Source: Ignavibacteriota bacterium (GTDB lineage Bacteria; Bacteroidota; Ignavibacteria; Ignavibacteriales; Melioribacteraceae). Taken from it: DNA of 64,000 nt. The notes beneath the pieces are model-generated. The model saw only the letters and a program-made list of their open reading frames with translations. It had not been told where the DNA came from and did not search any database. The stretch lies in contig JABFGH010000003.1 of assembly GCA_013112585.1 (NCBI GenBank), positions 124,001-188,000 on the forward strand, in the 5' to 3' direction. The position numbers and the translations under genes were made by a program. Below, one piece after another: positions 28,647 to 39,005 of the stretch (positions are counted from its first letter, which is position 1; every line of letters begins with the position of its first letter).

Positions 28647-30824
28647 TTACCCAATAAACGAGAACTTTAATTGCTCGGTGTAGTATTTTTTCAACTGCTC
28701 TTTAATTAGCTGATTAGCAGGGGATTCAAGTTTTAGGTCTTTTTCAATAATTTCAAACGCACACTTTTTTGCTTCAATTAAAATTTCAGAATCTCTCGCA
28801 AGATCGGCATATTTTAATTCCGGCATACCGCTTTGTTTTGTACCGAAAATATCACCCGGTCCGCGGAGCTTTAAATCAATCTCGGCAAGTTTAAAACCGC
28901 TTGTGTATTCTGTCATTGCCTGCATTCTTATCTGTGATTTATATTTTTCAATTTGTGCTTTGGACATATATTCAAAGTTATTTTCAAATAAACTCTTTTG
29001 TTTTTTTACCGGCTTATTCGAAATCAAAATGCAGTAAGCCTGTTTATCGCTTCTGCCCACTCTTCCTCTTAATTGATGAAGCTGTGATAATCCGAAACGG
29101 AATGCATCATTAATTACAATGATGTTTGCATCAGGTATATCAATGCCTACTTCAATTACTGTTGTGGAGATCAGCACATCAAACTCTTTAGCGGCAAACT
29201 TGAGCATAATTTCTTCTTTCTCTTTCCATTTCATTCTGCCGTGTATCATCCCAAGTTTTATATCGCTAAAGTGTGTTGACTTTAATTTCTCATAATATTC
29301 TTCTGCGGCTTTTAGTTCCAATTTTGCAGATTCCTCAACTAACGGATAAACAACAAATGATTGATAGCCATCGCTGATTTTATCTTTGATGAATTGATAA
29401 ATATCGGGTAAGTTTCCCTCACCTCGCAGAGTGGTGATAATCGGTATTCTATTCTTCGGCATTTCATCAATTATTGATAAATCCAAGTCGCCGTAAACCG
29501 TCATTGATAATGTACGCGGAATAGGAGTGGCGGTCATTACAAGCACATCGGGGGATGTACCTTTCTTCATTAAACGGAATCTCTGCTCAACACCAAAGCG
29601 GTGCTGCTCATCGATAATAACTAATCCGAGTTTATTAAAATCAACTGTGTCTTCGAATAATGCATGAGTGCCGACTATTATATCTGATTCCTGCAATTTT
29701 ATTTCATTAAGATTTTTTTGCTTCTCAGATTTTCTTTGTCCGCCGATTAGAAGGTTTGCTTTTAGATTAGTGTGACTTATCAGATTAGATATATTTTTAA
29801 AATGCTGATTTGCCAGAATTTCGGTTGGAGCCATCAATGCTGCCTGATAACCATTATCGGCAGCAATCAGCATTGCAATTAGTGCAACAACAGTTTTACC
29901 GCTGCCTACATCTCCTTGCAGCATTCTACTCATTGGCTTGCCGCTTTCCATATCTTTTCTAATTTCGCTCAGAACTTTTAGCTGCGCTTCTGTTAAATCA
30001 AACGGCAGTTTTGAAAGGAATTTTTTTATCGGGTCTGCGGCAACTTTAAATTTAATTCCTCTAATATTTTTTTTAAATGAATGCTTTCGCATTGCAACTA
30101 AACTTTCAATGTAAAAAAGCTCTTCAAAAACAAATCGATTTTTTGCTTCAATTAGTGCTTCATTGTTTTTAGGGGAGTGTATTGTATTTACAGCATCGAT
30201 GATATTTAGCAAACTCTGTTCGCTTATAATATTTTGCGGCAGTGTTTCTTTTAAATATTGCGAATAATTTTCAACTGCAAAGCTTACTATTTTACGCAAG
30301 CTAAGATCGCCGATATTTTTTGCTTTTAATTCTTTGGGCAATCTGTAAAATGGAATAATTTTTCCGGTATTTAAAAACTCGCGGGATTCTTCGGAATCGA
30401 GTTTATCAAAATCCGGGTGAGCAAATTGAAGGTTACCATACTTTGTTAAAACCGGTTTAGCCGAGATTGCATACTGTTCGCCAGGTTTAAATTTGTCTTT
30501 GAAAAACTTTATTCCCTGAAACCATACACACTCGTAGAAACCTGAATTATCCTTCATAGATACTTTAAACAATTGTTTTTTGCCGTACCGTATTACTTCG
30601 GAACTGACGACTTTTCCTAAAATTGTAACTTCACCCTCATACCCGTCAATTAAGTATTTTGCAGCTTTTACAGAGTTGATAATTGTACGTCTATCCAAAT
30701 AGCGTGTGGGAAAATAGAATAGAAGATCGCAAATTGTATTAATTCCAATTTTCTGAAATGATTCTGCCCGCTTTGGTCCGACAGACTTTAAGTATTGAAC
30801 AGAACTATCTAATTTGCTTTGCAT
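28647..30824 (-). CDS. recG: ATP-dependent DNA helicase RecG
   Basis: A 725-residue helicase with an N-terminal wedge/OB domain (about 1-230) and two RecA-like domains. Walker A GDVGSGKT is at 304-311, the DEQHRFGVEQR box follows, then MTATPIPRTL and the motif VI region HQLRGRVGRSDKQAYC. The C-terminal TRG-like region GFKLAEIDLKLRGPGDIFGT is intact. RecG remodels stalled replication forks and branched recombination intermediates. Length is slightly above the E. coli protein because of insertions. It follows gpsA on the same strand after 78 bases. Confidence 0.96.
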   Translation of the reverse strand: MQSKLDSSVQYLKSVGPKRAESFQKIGINTICDLLFYFPTRYLDRRTIINSVKAAKYLIDGYEGEVTILGKVVSSEVIRYGKKQLFKVSMKDNSGFYECVWFQGIKFFKDKFKPGEQYAISAKPVLTKYGNLQFAHPDFDKLDSEESREFLNTGKIIPFYRLPKELKAKNIGDLSLRKIVSFAVENYSQYLKETLPQNIISEQSLLNIIDAVNTIHSPKNNEALIEAKNRFVFEELFYIESLVAMRKHSFKKNIRGIKFKVAADPIKKFLSKLPFDLTEAQLKVLSEIRKDMESGKPMSRMLQGDVGSGKTVVALIAMLIAADNGYQAALMAPTEILANQHFKNISNLISHTNLKANLLIGGQRKSEKQKNLNEIKLQESDIIVGTHALFEDTVDFNKLGLVIIDEQHRFGVEQRFRLMKKGTSPDVLVMTATPIPRTLSMTVYGDLDLSIIDEMPKNRIPIITTLRGEGNLPDIYQFIKDKISDGYQSFVVYPLVEESAKLELKAAEEYYEKLKSTHFSDIKLGMIHGRMKWKEKEEIMLKFAAKEFDVLISTTVIEVGIDIPDANIIVINDAFRFGLSQLHQLRGRVGRSDKQAYCILISNKPVKKQKSLFENNFEYMSKAQIEKYKSQIRMQAMTEYTSGFKLAEIDLKLRGPGDIFGTKQSGMPELKYADLARDSEILIEAKKCAFEIIEKDLKLESPANQLIKEQLKKYYTEQLKFSFIG

Positions 30825-30902
30825 TAATATTTTTTTGAATTGAGATTGTTTTGAAGTGAAATATAAAAAGAAGGAGTTACAATTGGAAGAATTGAATTAA
30901 GA

Positions 30903-31901
30903 CTAATGTTCTGATTTCATATCTCTTGTCATCAACTCATAAGTAGCTTTAATAGGGTCTTTCCCCTCAAATAAAATTTTATAAGCTGCATTTGCAATAG
31001 GTGTTTCAATATCCAATTCTTCAGAAAGCTGATGAACAGAACGGCATGTTTCAATTCCCTCGGCAACCATATTCATTGATTTAAGTACATCTTTCAATTT
31101 TCTTCCCTTGCCGATTTGTTCGCCAACAAATCTGTTTCGGCTGTGCTTGCTCATGCAGGTAACTATTAAATCACCCATACCTGATAAGCCTGAAAAAGTA
31201 ACAGGCTGAGCGCCAAGCTGAATACCGAGACGTGAAATTTCAGCGATGCCTCGTGTCATAATCAATGCTTTAGTATTATCGCCAAAACCTGCTCCATCAA
31301 CAATACCTGCACCAATGGCAATAACATTTTTAAGGGCACCGCCAAGCTCCACACCAATAACATCTGTTGAAGAATAAACCCTGAAGTAAGAGGTCATAAA
31401 AGCTGCTTGAATTTGCTTGGCTGTATTTTCATCTAAGGAGGCAGCAACAAGTGCAGTTGGAATTTTTCTGCTTACCTCTTCGGCATGACTTGGACCTGAG
31501 AGGACACCAATATTATTTTCATCTATAGAAGGTAATTCATCTTTAAGTACTTTGGATACGGTCATTAATGTATCTTTTTCAATTCCTTTAGAGACACTTA
31601 CAAATATTGTATCGTTAAATTTTTCTTTTTTTAGTTCGTGCATTACAGGCCGGATGAACTGTGTGGGAATAGCAATAATAATCATATGTTTATCATTGCA
31701 TGCTTCAGAGAGTGAATTAGTAATATTTATTTCATCGGGAATTTTAATACCGGGGAGGTATAATTTATTTATTCTGGATTTACGAAGTGTACGGGCGTAG
31801 TTTCTTTTGTATTCCCATAAAGTTACTTCATGGGCATTAAGATTTAATATTAATGAAAGAGTGGTGCCCCAGCCTCCGGCACCAAGTACGGAAACACGCA
31901 T
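30903..31901 (-). CDS. gpsA: Glycerol-3-phosphate dehydrogenase [NAD(P)+]
   Basis: A 332-residue enzyme. The N-terminal dinucleotide-binding motif is VLGAGGWGTTLS. GVLSGPSHAEEV and the catalytic lysine region GGALKNVIAIGAGIVDG are conserved, and the C-terminal helical domain is complete. It reduces dihydroxyacetone phosphate to sn-glycerol 3-phosphate, the backbone for phospholipids. It lies five bases after plsY, whose product uses the glycerol 3-phosphate made here. Confidence 0.96.
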   Translation of the reverse strand: MRVSVLGAGGWGTTLSLILNLNAHEVTLWEYKRNYARTLRKSRINKLYLPGIKIPDEINITNSLSEACNDKHMIIIAIPTQFIRPVMHELKKEKFNDTIFVSVSKGIEKDTLMTVSKVLKDELPSIDENNIGVLSGPSHAEEVSRKIPTALVAASLDENTAKQIQAAFMTSYFRVYSSTDVIGVELGGALKNVIAIGAGIVDGAGFGDNTKALIMTRGIAEISRLGIQLGAQPVTFSGLSGMGDLIVTCMSKHSRNRFVGEQIGKGRKLKDVLKSMNMVAEGIETCRSVHQLSEELDIETPIANAAYKILFEGKDPIKATYELMTRDMKSEH

Positions 31902-31906
31902 ATTAA

Positions 31907-32569
31907 TTATCTAGATTTTTTTAAGGAAATTCTATTTTCTTTCCCTTGTAAAAGCCTGCCGACGTTTGAACGATGTGTGTAAATTACCAATAATGATACC
32001 GCGATAACAAACGGCAGTATAATATGGTAACCTTGTATATCAACATGGAATATGTTTTCGCGTATAATTAAAATTAGGGGTACTGCAATAGCAGCGCTTA
32101 TTGAACCAAGAGAAATATATTTGGAAAAAGAGACTACCAGTATAAAAACACCGAGTGCTAAAAGCATATCAACTGTAATAATAGTAATTAAAAACCCAAG
32201 TGCAGTTGCAATACCTTTTCCGCCTTTGAATTGCGCAAAGATAGTCCAGATATGACCAATTACAGCAGCAAGACCGGCGATGATTTGTACAAGTGTAAAG
32301 TCATCAAAAGGAGTTGCATTTGGAAATGGGAATGCACCGAGATACAATCTTGAAATAAGCACAACGGCAATTGCACCTTTTAAGGCATCAATAATAATTG
32401 TTAACACACCATACTTCCAGCCGAGTGCACGCATTACATTTGTTCCGCCTACATTTCCGCTTCCGTGTTTTCTTATATCTATTCCTTTCACCTTTTTTGC
32501 CATTAGTATTCCAGTAGGAATTGAACCGACAAGGTATGAAAGAATTACTATTACTATTAAATTCAACAT
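31907..32569 (-). CDS. plsY: Glycerol-3-phosphate acyltransferase PlsY
   Basis: A 220-residue inner-membrane enzyme with five hydrophobic segments and the PlsY motifs SGNVGGTNVMRALG (about 37-50) and FKGGKGIATALG (about 114-125), the loops binding glycerol 3-phosphate and acyl phosphate. It makes 1-acyl-glycerol 3-phosphate, the first step of phospholipid synthesis. It forms an operon with gpsA. Confidence 0.95.
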   Translation of the reverse strand: MLNLIVIVILSYLVGSIPTGILMAKKVKGIDIRKHGSGNVGGTNVMRALGWKYGVLTIIIDALKGAIAVVLISRLYLGAFPFPNATPFDDFTLVQIIAGLAAVIGHIWTIFAQFKGGKGIATALGFLITIITVDMLLALGVFILVVSFSKYISLGSISAAIAVPLILIIRENIFHVDIQGYHIILPFVIAVSLLVIYTHRSNVGRLLQGKENRISLKKSR

Positions 32570-32638
32570 TTTTTACTCTTTTAAATGAAATTAAAGTTAA
32601 AATTTTTATAATTCATATACAATCACATTTTAATGATA

Positions 32639-33325
32639 CTAAAGCGAATGTGATATCATCTCAAATAGATTAATGTCTGCTTCAGATGTGACTTTAAAAT
32701 TTAATGATGAACCTTCAACAATCCGTACATCATATCCGGCTTTTTTTACAATCATTGATTCATCCGTTCCGATAAAACCATCACTGTCTGCTTTTTTGAT
32801 AGCGTCAGTCAAATTTTTATATCTGAATATTTGCGGTGTTTGAGCATAATAAATTTCACTTCTATCAACGTATCCTTCAACTATTCCTGCATTCCCACTT
32901 TTTATTAAAGTGTCGCGCGCATTAATTGCTACTACAACATTATCGAACCTTTTTGCAGCTTTTACAGCATTTGTTAAAATTTTTGGCGGAACTAATGCCC
33001 TTGCTGCATCGTGAACCGCAACCAAATCATCATCTTCAGCATCAATAGCAAAAAGCGCATTGGATACTGAGTTTTGTCTTTCTTTTCCGCCTTCTACAAT
33101 TTTAGTTACTTTATTAAACTTATAATTTTTTTTAATTTTTTCAAGTAATTCAAAATAATCACTATCGGCAGAGATAATAATTTCATCAATTAATTCACAA
33201 TTTTGAAATGTCTCAAGAGTATAAGCAATCATTTCTTTTGAATTAAAAAGATGATACTGTTTGGGTAGGAAAGTTCCCGCGCGTTTTCCCCTCCCTGCGG
33301 AGGGGATAATAGCATAAGTTTTCAT
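32639..33325 (-). CDS. ispD: 2-C-methyl-D-erythritol 4-phosphate cytidylyltransferase
   Basis: A 228-residue nucleotidyltransferase. The CTP-binding loop reads GRGKRAGTFLPKQYH near the N-terminus, with the catalytic Lys of the PKQ element, and the family motif AVHDAARALV lies near residue 105. It makes CDP-methylerythritol in the non-mevalonate isoprenoid pathway. The start codon directly follows the stop of queA, so the two are coupled, although their functions are unrelated. Confidence 0.93.
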   Translation of the reverse strand: MKTYAIIPSAGRGKRAGTFLPKQYHLFNSKEMIAYTLETFQNCELIDEIIISADSDYFELLEKIKKNYKFNKVTKIVEGGKERQNSVSNALFAIDAEDDDLVAVHDAARALVPPKILTNAVKAAKRFDNVVVAINARDTLIKSGNAGIVEGYVDRSEIYYAQTPQIFRYKNLTDAIKKADSDGFIGTDESMIVKKAGYDVRIVEGSSLNFKVTSEADINLFEMISHSL

Positions 33326-34363
33326 TTATAAAATCAGCATTGCATCGCCGTAGCTCAAAAAGCCGTATTTCTCTTTCATTGCTTTTTTGTAGCTCTTCAT
33401 CACAAAATCGTAACCGCCAAAAGCTGCGGCTAACATTAGTAATGTCGATTCCGGCTGATGAAAATTTGTAATTAGTTTTTTAGTTATCCTAAAATCATAA
33501 TCCGGAAAGATAAATTTATCAGTCCAGCCATAATTTGGTTTTGATAGCCCATCTGCCGTAACACTGCTTTCCAACGCCCGGCATGCGCTTGTTCCTGTTA
33601 CCCAAACATTCTTTTTACTTGTTAAGGCTTTGTTAATAATCTCGGAAGATTCACTGGGAATTTCAAAATACTCTGAATCCATTTTGTGCTTAGTTAAGTC
33701 TTCAACTTCAACAGGACGGAATGTACCTAAACCAATATGGAGAATAACGGGTGCAATTTTAACACCTTTCTTTTTCAGTTTTTTAATTAGTTCGGGTGTA
33801 AAGTGCAGTCCTGCTGTGGGTGCTGCAACCGAGCCGTCAATTTTAGCAAACATTGTCTGATAGCTATCTTTATCATCCGGAACAGTATCTCTTTTTATAT
33901 ATGGCGGAAGGGGAGTGTTGCCGATTTTTTCAATAGCCTTATAAACATCACCGGCTTCATCGTTAAACCGCACTGTTCTTCCGCGTGAGGTTGTATTGTC
34001 AATTACTTCGCACCAAAATTTGTCGTTAAAATAAATTCTATTTCCAATTCTAACTTTTCTCGCGGGGTCAACAATCACATCCCAAATGTTTTCTTCACCA
34101 TTCAATTCACGTAAAACAAAAACTTCAATTTTGGCATTTGTTCTTTCTTTTTTGCCGAATAATCGGGCTTGCATTACTTTTGTTTCATTTACAACCAATA
34201 CATCGCCTTTACTCATATAATCAGTAATATCAGAAAATTTTTTATGATCAATCGAGTTATTAGACCTATCTAAAACCATCATTTTTGCAGCATCGCGCGG
34301 CTCTGCCGGAAATTTTGCAATTACAGTTTTAGGTAAATTATATTTAAAGTTTGATAACTTCAT
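33326..34363 (-). CDS. queA: S-adenosylmethionine:tRNA ribosyltransferase-isomerase QueA
   Basis: A 345-residue protein starting LSNFKYNLPKTVIAKFPAEPRD, the canonical QueA N-terminus. Conserved segments include GDVLVVNETKVMQARLFGKK, AAPTAGLHFTPELI, and FHQPESTLLMLAAAFGG near the C-terminus. It transfers and isomerises ribose from SAM onto preQ1 in tRNA, making epoxyqueuosine at the wobble position. The upstream gap of 125 bases contains the ppdK terminator, so queA-ispD has its own promoter, which I could not pin down. Confidence 0.96.
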   Translation of the reverse strand: MKLSNFKYNLPKTVIAKFPAEPRDAAKMMVLDRSNNSIDHKKFSDITDYMSKGDVLVVNETKVMQARLFGKKERTNAKIEVFVLRELNGEENIWDVIVDPARKVRIGNRIYFNDKFWCEVIDNTTSRGRTVRFNDEAGDVYKAIEKIGNTPLPPYIKRDTVPDDKDSYQTMFAKIDGSVAAPTAGLHFTPELIKKLKKKGVKIAPVILHIGLGTFRPVEVEDLTKHKMDSEYFEIPSESSEIINKALTSKKNVWVTGTSACRALESSVTADGLSKPNYGWTDKFIFPDYDFRITKKLITNFHQPESTLLMLAAAFGGYDFVMKSYKKAMKEKYGFLSYGDAMLIL

Positions 34364-34411
34364 TATTTCTCCTATATCGTAACATATTTATTTGCTTATA
34401 TCTAAACAAAA

Positions 34412-34450
34412 ATTTTAGTCTGCGTAAGAAAATTTAAATCTTACGCAGAC
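34412..34450 (-). terminator. Terminator of ppdK
   Basis: A perfect 12-bp inverted repeat, GTCTGCGTAAGA (34418-34429) and TCTTACGCAGAC (34439-34450), has a 9-base loop 38 bases downstream of the ppdK stop. The minus-strand sequence after the stem is TAAAATTTTTG, a moderate U-rich tail. Confidence 0.75.
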
Positions 34451-34488
34451 CTAATGAGATGCTTCACGAAAGCTAAAGGTTCAAAAAA

Positions 34489-37260
34489 TTATTTTTTCTT
34501 AGCCTTCTTTTTAGAACGCTTTTTAGATTTTGGTGCATCATTTAGCGCGGCTCTGGCAGCTGCTAATCTTGCAATAGGTACTCTGTAAGGTGAACAGCTA
34601 ACATAGTTCAAACCGGCTTCATGGCAGAATTCAACCGAGGAAGGATCTCCGCCGTGTTCGCCGCAAATACCAACTTTTAGTTTTGGATTAACCGAACGTC
34701 CTCTGTTGGTTCCAATTTCTACTAATTCACCAACTCCGCTTCTGTCAATACTTTCGAATGGATCTTTTGGTAAAATCCCTCTCTCAACATAAGCAGGTAA
34801 AAATATACCCGAATCATCACGAGAAAGACCGAAAGTTGTTTGTGTTAAGTCGTTTGTACCAAAGCTGAAGAACTCTGCTGTTTCGGCAATTTCATTAGCG
34901 GTTAAAGCAGCTCTCGGTAATTCAATCATAGTGCCAACTAAGTAGTTTACCTTTTTACCTTTTTTAGCAAATACTTCTTCGGCAACTCTGCGAACAATAT
35001 CTTCCTGCAGATTTAACTCTTCTACGTGACCAACTAACGGAATCATAATTTCAGGAAACACTTTTATACCTTTTTTTGCAACATCAACAGCGGCTTCAAA
35101 AATAGCACGAGCCTGCATTTCAGTAATTTCAGGATATTGAATACCCAATCGGCATCCTCTGAAACCAAGCATAGGATTGAATTCATGAAGGGTTTCAATT
35201 TTTTCCTTAATTTTTTTAACTGGAACTTTAAGTGATGCAGCTACTTCTTTTATTTCTTTTTCTGAATGGGGTAAAAATTCATGTAACGGTGGATCAAGAG
35301 TTCTAACAGTTACTGGTTCGCCAGCCATTACTTTGAATAGACCTGCAAAGTCCTTTCTCTGATGAGGTAAAAGTTTTGCAAGCGCCTTTCTGCGTCCTGC
35401 TTCATCATCGGCTAAAATCATTTCTCTAACGGCAAGTATTCTATCACCGCCGAAAAACATATGTTCGGTTCTGCAAAGACCAATACCTTCGGCTCCAAAC
35501 GCAATTGCACTGATTGCTTGATCAGGCTGATCGGCATTAGTTCTAACACCAAGCTTTCTTAATTGGTCAGCCCATCTCATTAAATCGTTATAAGTTTTAA
35601 ATACATCAGATTTTTGCGGTTTAAGTTCTTTAGTAATTAATACTTGAACAACTTCGGATGGCTTGGTTAAAAGTTTGCCTACAATTACTTCGCCTGTTGT
35701 ACCGTCAATTGAAATATAGTCACCTTCTTTAACAATTTGGCTGCTTCCGTCTGCCTTCATTTCACCCTTTTTATAATCGATATGTAATGAGCCGCAGCCT
35801 GCAACACAAACCTTACCCATTTGGCGTGCAACCAAAGCTGCATGCGATGTCATACCGCCGCGGGCAGTTAAAATACCGTCGGAAGCATCCATACCTTTAA
35901 TATCTTCAGGAGAAGTTTCAACTCTAACAAGAATAATCTTGTCACCTTTTTTTGCCATTTCTTCTGCATCCTGTGCTGAAAATGCTACTCTGCCTGAGGC
36001 TGCACCCGGACCGGCATTCAATCCTTTTGCTAAAAGTTTACCTTCGTCAATCGCCTTTTGCTTTTCTTTAATATCAAAAATTGGTCTTAGCAATTGGTTA
36101 AGCTGTTCAGGGTCAATTCTTCTAATTGCTTCTTCTTTTGGAATAAGTCTTTCGCGAACCATATCAACTGCAATTTTTATTGCGGCAAAACCGGTTCTTT
36201 TACCAACACGGCACTGAAGCATCCATAACTTACCTTGCTGAATTGTAAACTCAACATCCATCATTTCTTTATAATGTTTTTCAAGTTTTTTACGAATATC
36301 CAGCAGTTCTTTGTAAATCTTCTTATCATCTTTTTCTAATTCAGCAATCGGATGAGGGGTTCTTGTTCCTGCAACAACGTCTTCACCTTGTGCATTGAAA
36401 AGATATTCTCCGTAAAATATATTCTCGCCGCTGGCTGCATCTCTTGTAAATGCAACACCGGTGCCGGAGTCCTCGCCCATATTACCAAATACCATCGATT
36501 GAATATTTACCGCAGTTCCCCAATCAGCAGGAATATTATTCAGCGCACGGTAAACATTTGCTCTCTCGTTTTCCCAGGAGCCGAATACTGCACCAATAGC
36601 TCCCCAAAGCTGTTCCATTGGATCATTAGGAAAGTCAACTTTCTTGCGCTTTTTAATTTCCGCCTTAAATTCTTTAACTAATTCTTTTAAATGAGCGGCA
36701 GTCAGTTCTGTATCTTTTTCAATTTTATTTTTTTTCTTTTTCTTTTCGATTAATACTTCAAAAGGATCGGAATCATGTTTATGTACGGGCTGTAATCCTA
36801 AAACAACATCACCATACATTTGAATAAATCTTCTGTAAGAATCATAAACAAATCTTTCATTGCCTGTTTTTTCAATTAAAGCCTGAACTGTTTGATCATT
36901 TAATCCCAAGTTAAGAATAGTATCCATCATACCGGGCATTGAAGCTCGCGAGCCGCTTCTAACTGAAACAAGCAGAGGGTTTTTCTTATCGCCAAACTTA
37001 GCACCCATTTCCTTTTCAACTTTTTTAAGCGAACTTAAAACCTGCTTCTTCAATTCTTTAGGATATTTTTTACCATGCTTGTAGTAGTATGTACAAACAT
37101 CAGTTGTAATTGTAAAGCCAGCAGGTACAGGCAAGCCGATGTTTACCATCTCGGCTAAATTAGCGCCTTTACCGCCTAAAAGATTTTTCATTTCTGCTTT
37201 ACCTTCGGCTTTTTTCCCGCCAAAAAAATAAACGTGTTTGGGAGTTTTACTCTTAGCCAT
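34489..37260 (-). CDS. ppdK: Pyruvate, phosphate dikinase
   Basis: A 923-residue enzyme, slightly longer than the usual 870-890. It has an N-terminal ATP-grasp domain ([39 protein letters not shown]), a swivelling domain with catalytic His473 in [12 protein letters not shown], and a C-terminal PEP/pyruvate barrel containing [12 protein letters not shown] and [15 protein letters not shown]. It interconverts ATP + phosphate + pyruvate with AMP + PPi + PEP. Oddities are a Lys-rich insertion (around 175-190) and a Lys-rich C-terminal tail. A clear GGAGG lies upstream of the start. Confidence 0.97.
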   Translation of the reverse strand: MAKSKTPKHVYFFGGKKAEGKAEMKNLLGGKGANLAEMVNIGLPVPAGFTITTDVCTYYYKHGKKYPKELKKQVLSSLKKVEKEMGAKFGDKKNPLLVSVRSGSRASMPGMMDTILNLGLNDQTVQALIEKTGNERFVYDSYRRFIQMYGDVVLGLQPVHKHDSDPFEVLIEKKKKKNKIEKDTELTAAHLKELVKEFKAEIKKRKKVDFPNDPMEQLWGAIGAVFGSWENERANVYRALNNIPADWGTAVNIQSMVFGNMGEDSGTGVAFTRDAASGENIFYGEYLFNAQGEDVVAGTRTPHPIAELEKDDKKIYKELLDIRKKLEKHYKEMMDVEFTIQQGKLWMLQCRVGKRTGFAAIKIAVDMVRERLIPKEEAIRRIDPEQLNQLLRPIFDIKEKQKAIDEGKLLAKGLNAGPGAASGRVAFSAQDAEEMAKKGDKIILVRVETSPEDIKGMDASDGILTARGGMTSHAALVARQMGKVCVAGCGSLHIDYKKGEMKADGSSQIVKEGDYISIDGTTGEVIVGKLLTKPSEVVQVLITKELKPQKSDVFKTYNDLMRWADQLRKLGVRTNADQPDQAISAIAFGAEGIGLCRTEHMFFGGDRILAVREMILADDEAGRRKALAKLLPHQRKDFAGLFKVMAGEPVTVRTLDPPLHEFLPHSEKEIKEVAASLKVPVKKIKEKIETLHEFNPMLGFRGCRLGIQYPEITEMQARAIFEAAVDVAKKGIKVFPEIMIPLVGHVEELNLQEDIVRRVAEEVFAKKGKKVNYLVGTMIELPRAALTANEIAETAEFFSFGTNDLTQTTFGLSRDDSGIFLPAYVERGILPKDPFESIDRSGVGELVEIGTNRGRSVNPKLKVGICGEHGGDPSSVEFCHEAGLNYVSCSPYRVPIARLAAARAALNDAPKSKKRSKKKAKKK

Positions 37261-37305
37261 TAATGTTACCTCCGATTTTAATTTAATGTTTAGATTTTAT
37301 TTTAG

Positions 37306-38352
37306 TTAATTGTAAATTTTTAATAATTCTTTTTGAAACTCTTTTTCATTATCAATTTTCATTTCAATTTTTAAGTAGTAAATATCTATATCGTCTAACT
37401 CTTTTTTATAGTTTGTCAGCTTAACCGCATCTTTTTCGGTGGTTATAACTGAATAACTATTTGTATCATAAAATTTTTTTCTAATTGCTTCTACCTCTTT
37501 CAGGGTATAATCTTTATGATCGGGGAAGAGCATATGATTTTTTGTATTTATATCATTTTTCTTCAAAGCATTTAAGAACGAAAATGGTTTTGCAATTCCG
37601 CTTACAACCAAACTGTTCTGCCCGCTAAACTCTTCTAAGGAATAATAATGCTGAGATTTAACATCATACAAACCGGCAGTTTTGTAGCACGCATAAAAAA
37701 TTTTTTTTGAATCAAAATACTTTTTAACCTTAGTCGTCATTTCTTTTTTATCTGAAAACTTTCTATTTATTATTACAATATCAGCACGTTTGGTTGAGCT
37801 GAACGGTTCTCGCATCATACCTAACGGCAGTATGTATTTTTCAAGCCAGGCGGGTTCAAGTAAAAACCTCTGATCAAAAATAAGTATATCAACATCACGA
37901 TTAATCCATCGATGCTGAAAAGCATCGTCCAGTACAATTGTATCTACCTTTACATCATCAATAAAACGCTTGGCTCCTTCAACTCTTTTTTCCGATACTG
38001 CTGCAGGTACAAGTGTTTCCATAGCTGTTAAGTAAATTTCGTCACCAACCTCATCAACACTTGTTTCGGGTCCGGTGCCGGCGGATACCAGCTGATACCC
38101 TTTCGATTTTCTTCCGTAACCGCGGCTTAAAATTCCAACCTTCTTATTATTCGATTTTAATATGTTCGCAACAGCAATAACAGCGGGAGTTTTGCCGCTG
38201 CCGCCTACTGTTAAATTACCTATTGAAATTATTTTTGCATTTACATTTTTCGACTTAAAAATATTTTTATCGAAAAAATAATTTCTAATATTTATAATTA
38301 GCAAATAAACTATTGCTGTTGGTGATATTATTAGTCTTAAAATTTTTAACAA
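37306..38352 (-). CDS. lpxK: Tetraacyldisaccharide 4'-kinase LpxK
   Basis: A 348-residue kinase with a membrane-associated N-terminal helix and a P-loop GNLTVGGSGKTPAVI (about 47-61), followed by GILSRGYGRKSKGYQ and VLDDAFQHRWINRD, hallmarks of LpxK. It phosphorylates the 4' position of the lipid A disaccharide. It overlaps the acyltransferase gene by 7 bases and lies in one operon with lpxB, giving two consecutive lipid A steps. Confidence 0.95.
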   Translation of the reverse strand: MLKILRLIISPTAIVYLLIINIRNYFFDKNIFKSKNVNAKIISIGNLTVGGSGKTPAVIAVANILKSNNKKVGILSRGYGRKSKGYQLVSAGTGPETSVDEVGDEIYLTAMETLVPAAVSEKRVEGAKRFIDDVKVDTIVLDDAFQHRWINRDVDILIFDQRFLLEPAWLEKYILPLGMMREPFSSTKRADIVIINRKFSDKKEMTTKVKKYFDSKKIFYACYKTAGLYDVKSQHYYSLEEFSGQNSLVVSGIAKPFSFLNALKKNDINTKNHMLFPDHKDYTLKEVEAIRKKFYDTNSYSVITTEKDAVKLTNYKKELDDIDIYYLKIEMKIDNEKEFQKELLKIYN

Positions 38353-39005
38353 CTTTTAATTGCTTCTTTTTGAATGTTTGTCAATTTTTTTTCTGTATCA
38401 ATTATCATTTGCGATACTTCATCATAGCTCAAATCATTATTTACAAATAATGGTTCGGAAAAATTTATTACTACTCTGCTAAAAAACTTTGGGATTATAA
38501 AGTTATCCCAACTTTTTAACCGGCGATAATTTTTATAGCCGACACCTATAAGAATAATTGGCGCCCCGGTTTTTTTTGATAGCACCACAGTTCCGGGTTT
38601 CATTTTAAATTCAGGTCCCTTTGGTCCATCCGGTGTAATTGCCAAATTTTTATTTTTTGAAACTTCATCAATCATTAACTGCAAGGCTTCTTTACCGCCG
38701 ACATTGCTCGAACCCCTAACAACACTATAGTTCCACTTCTTTAGTAATTTTGTAAGCAGTTCTCCGTCCTTGCTTTGACTAACAAGCGCAGAAAAGTTTT
38801 TGTTCCTGAAAATGAACCATGGAACCAACATTGAGCCATGCCAAAATGCCGTCATAAAATTTTGACTATTTAACATCAACTTTTCTATTGCGGAATAATT
38901 TTGGTACTCAATCCTTAAAGTTTTACAAAGAACATTTACTGCCGGACTCAAAATTATTAGTCCAATTTTTTGCAAAGCAGATTGCTTAATTTTTTTAAAG
39001 CTCAT
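38346..39005 (-). CDS. DUF374-type lysophospholipid/lipid A acyltransferase-like protein
   Basis: A 219-residue member of the DUF374 branch of the acyltransferase superfamily. Conserved elements are FWHGSMLVPW (the H-x4 type region, with His near 54), VSQSKDGELLTKLL, VVRGSSNVGGKEAL and ITPDGPKGPEFKMKPG. Relatives are found in lipid A and lysophospholipid acylation. Between lpxB and lpxK, an acyl transfer to lipid A precursors is a reasonable guess. The gene overlaps lpxB by 11 bases and lpxK by 7. Confidence 0.85.
   Translation of the reverse strand: MSFKKIKQSALQKIGLIILSPAVNVLCKTLRIEYQNYSAIEKLMLNSQNFMTAFWHGSMLVPWFIFRNKNFSALVSQSKDGELLTKLLKKWNYSVVRGSSNVGGKEALQLMIDEVSKNKNLAITPDGPKGPEFKMKPGTVVLSKKTGAPIILIGVGYKNYRRLKSWDNFIIPKFFSRVVINFSEPLFVNNDLSYDEVSQMIIDTEKKLTNIQKEAIKSC

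Noticed and set aside
35939-36681. Open frames on the plus strand opposite ppdK
   Set aside because: Antisense to a highly conserved enzyme gene. The predicted proteins show no recognisable domain.
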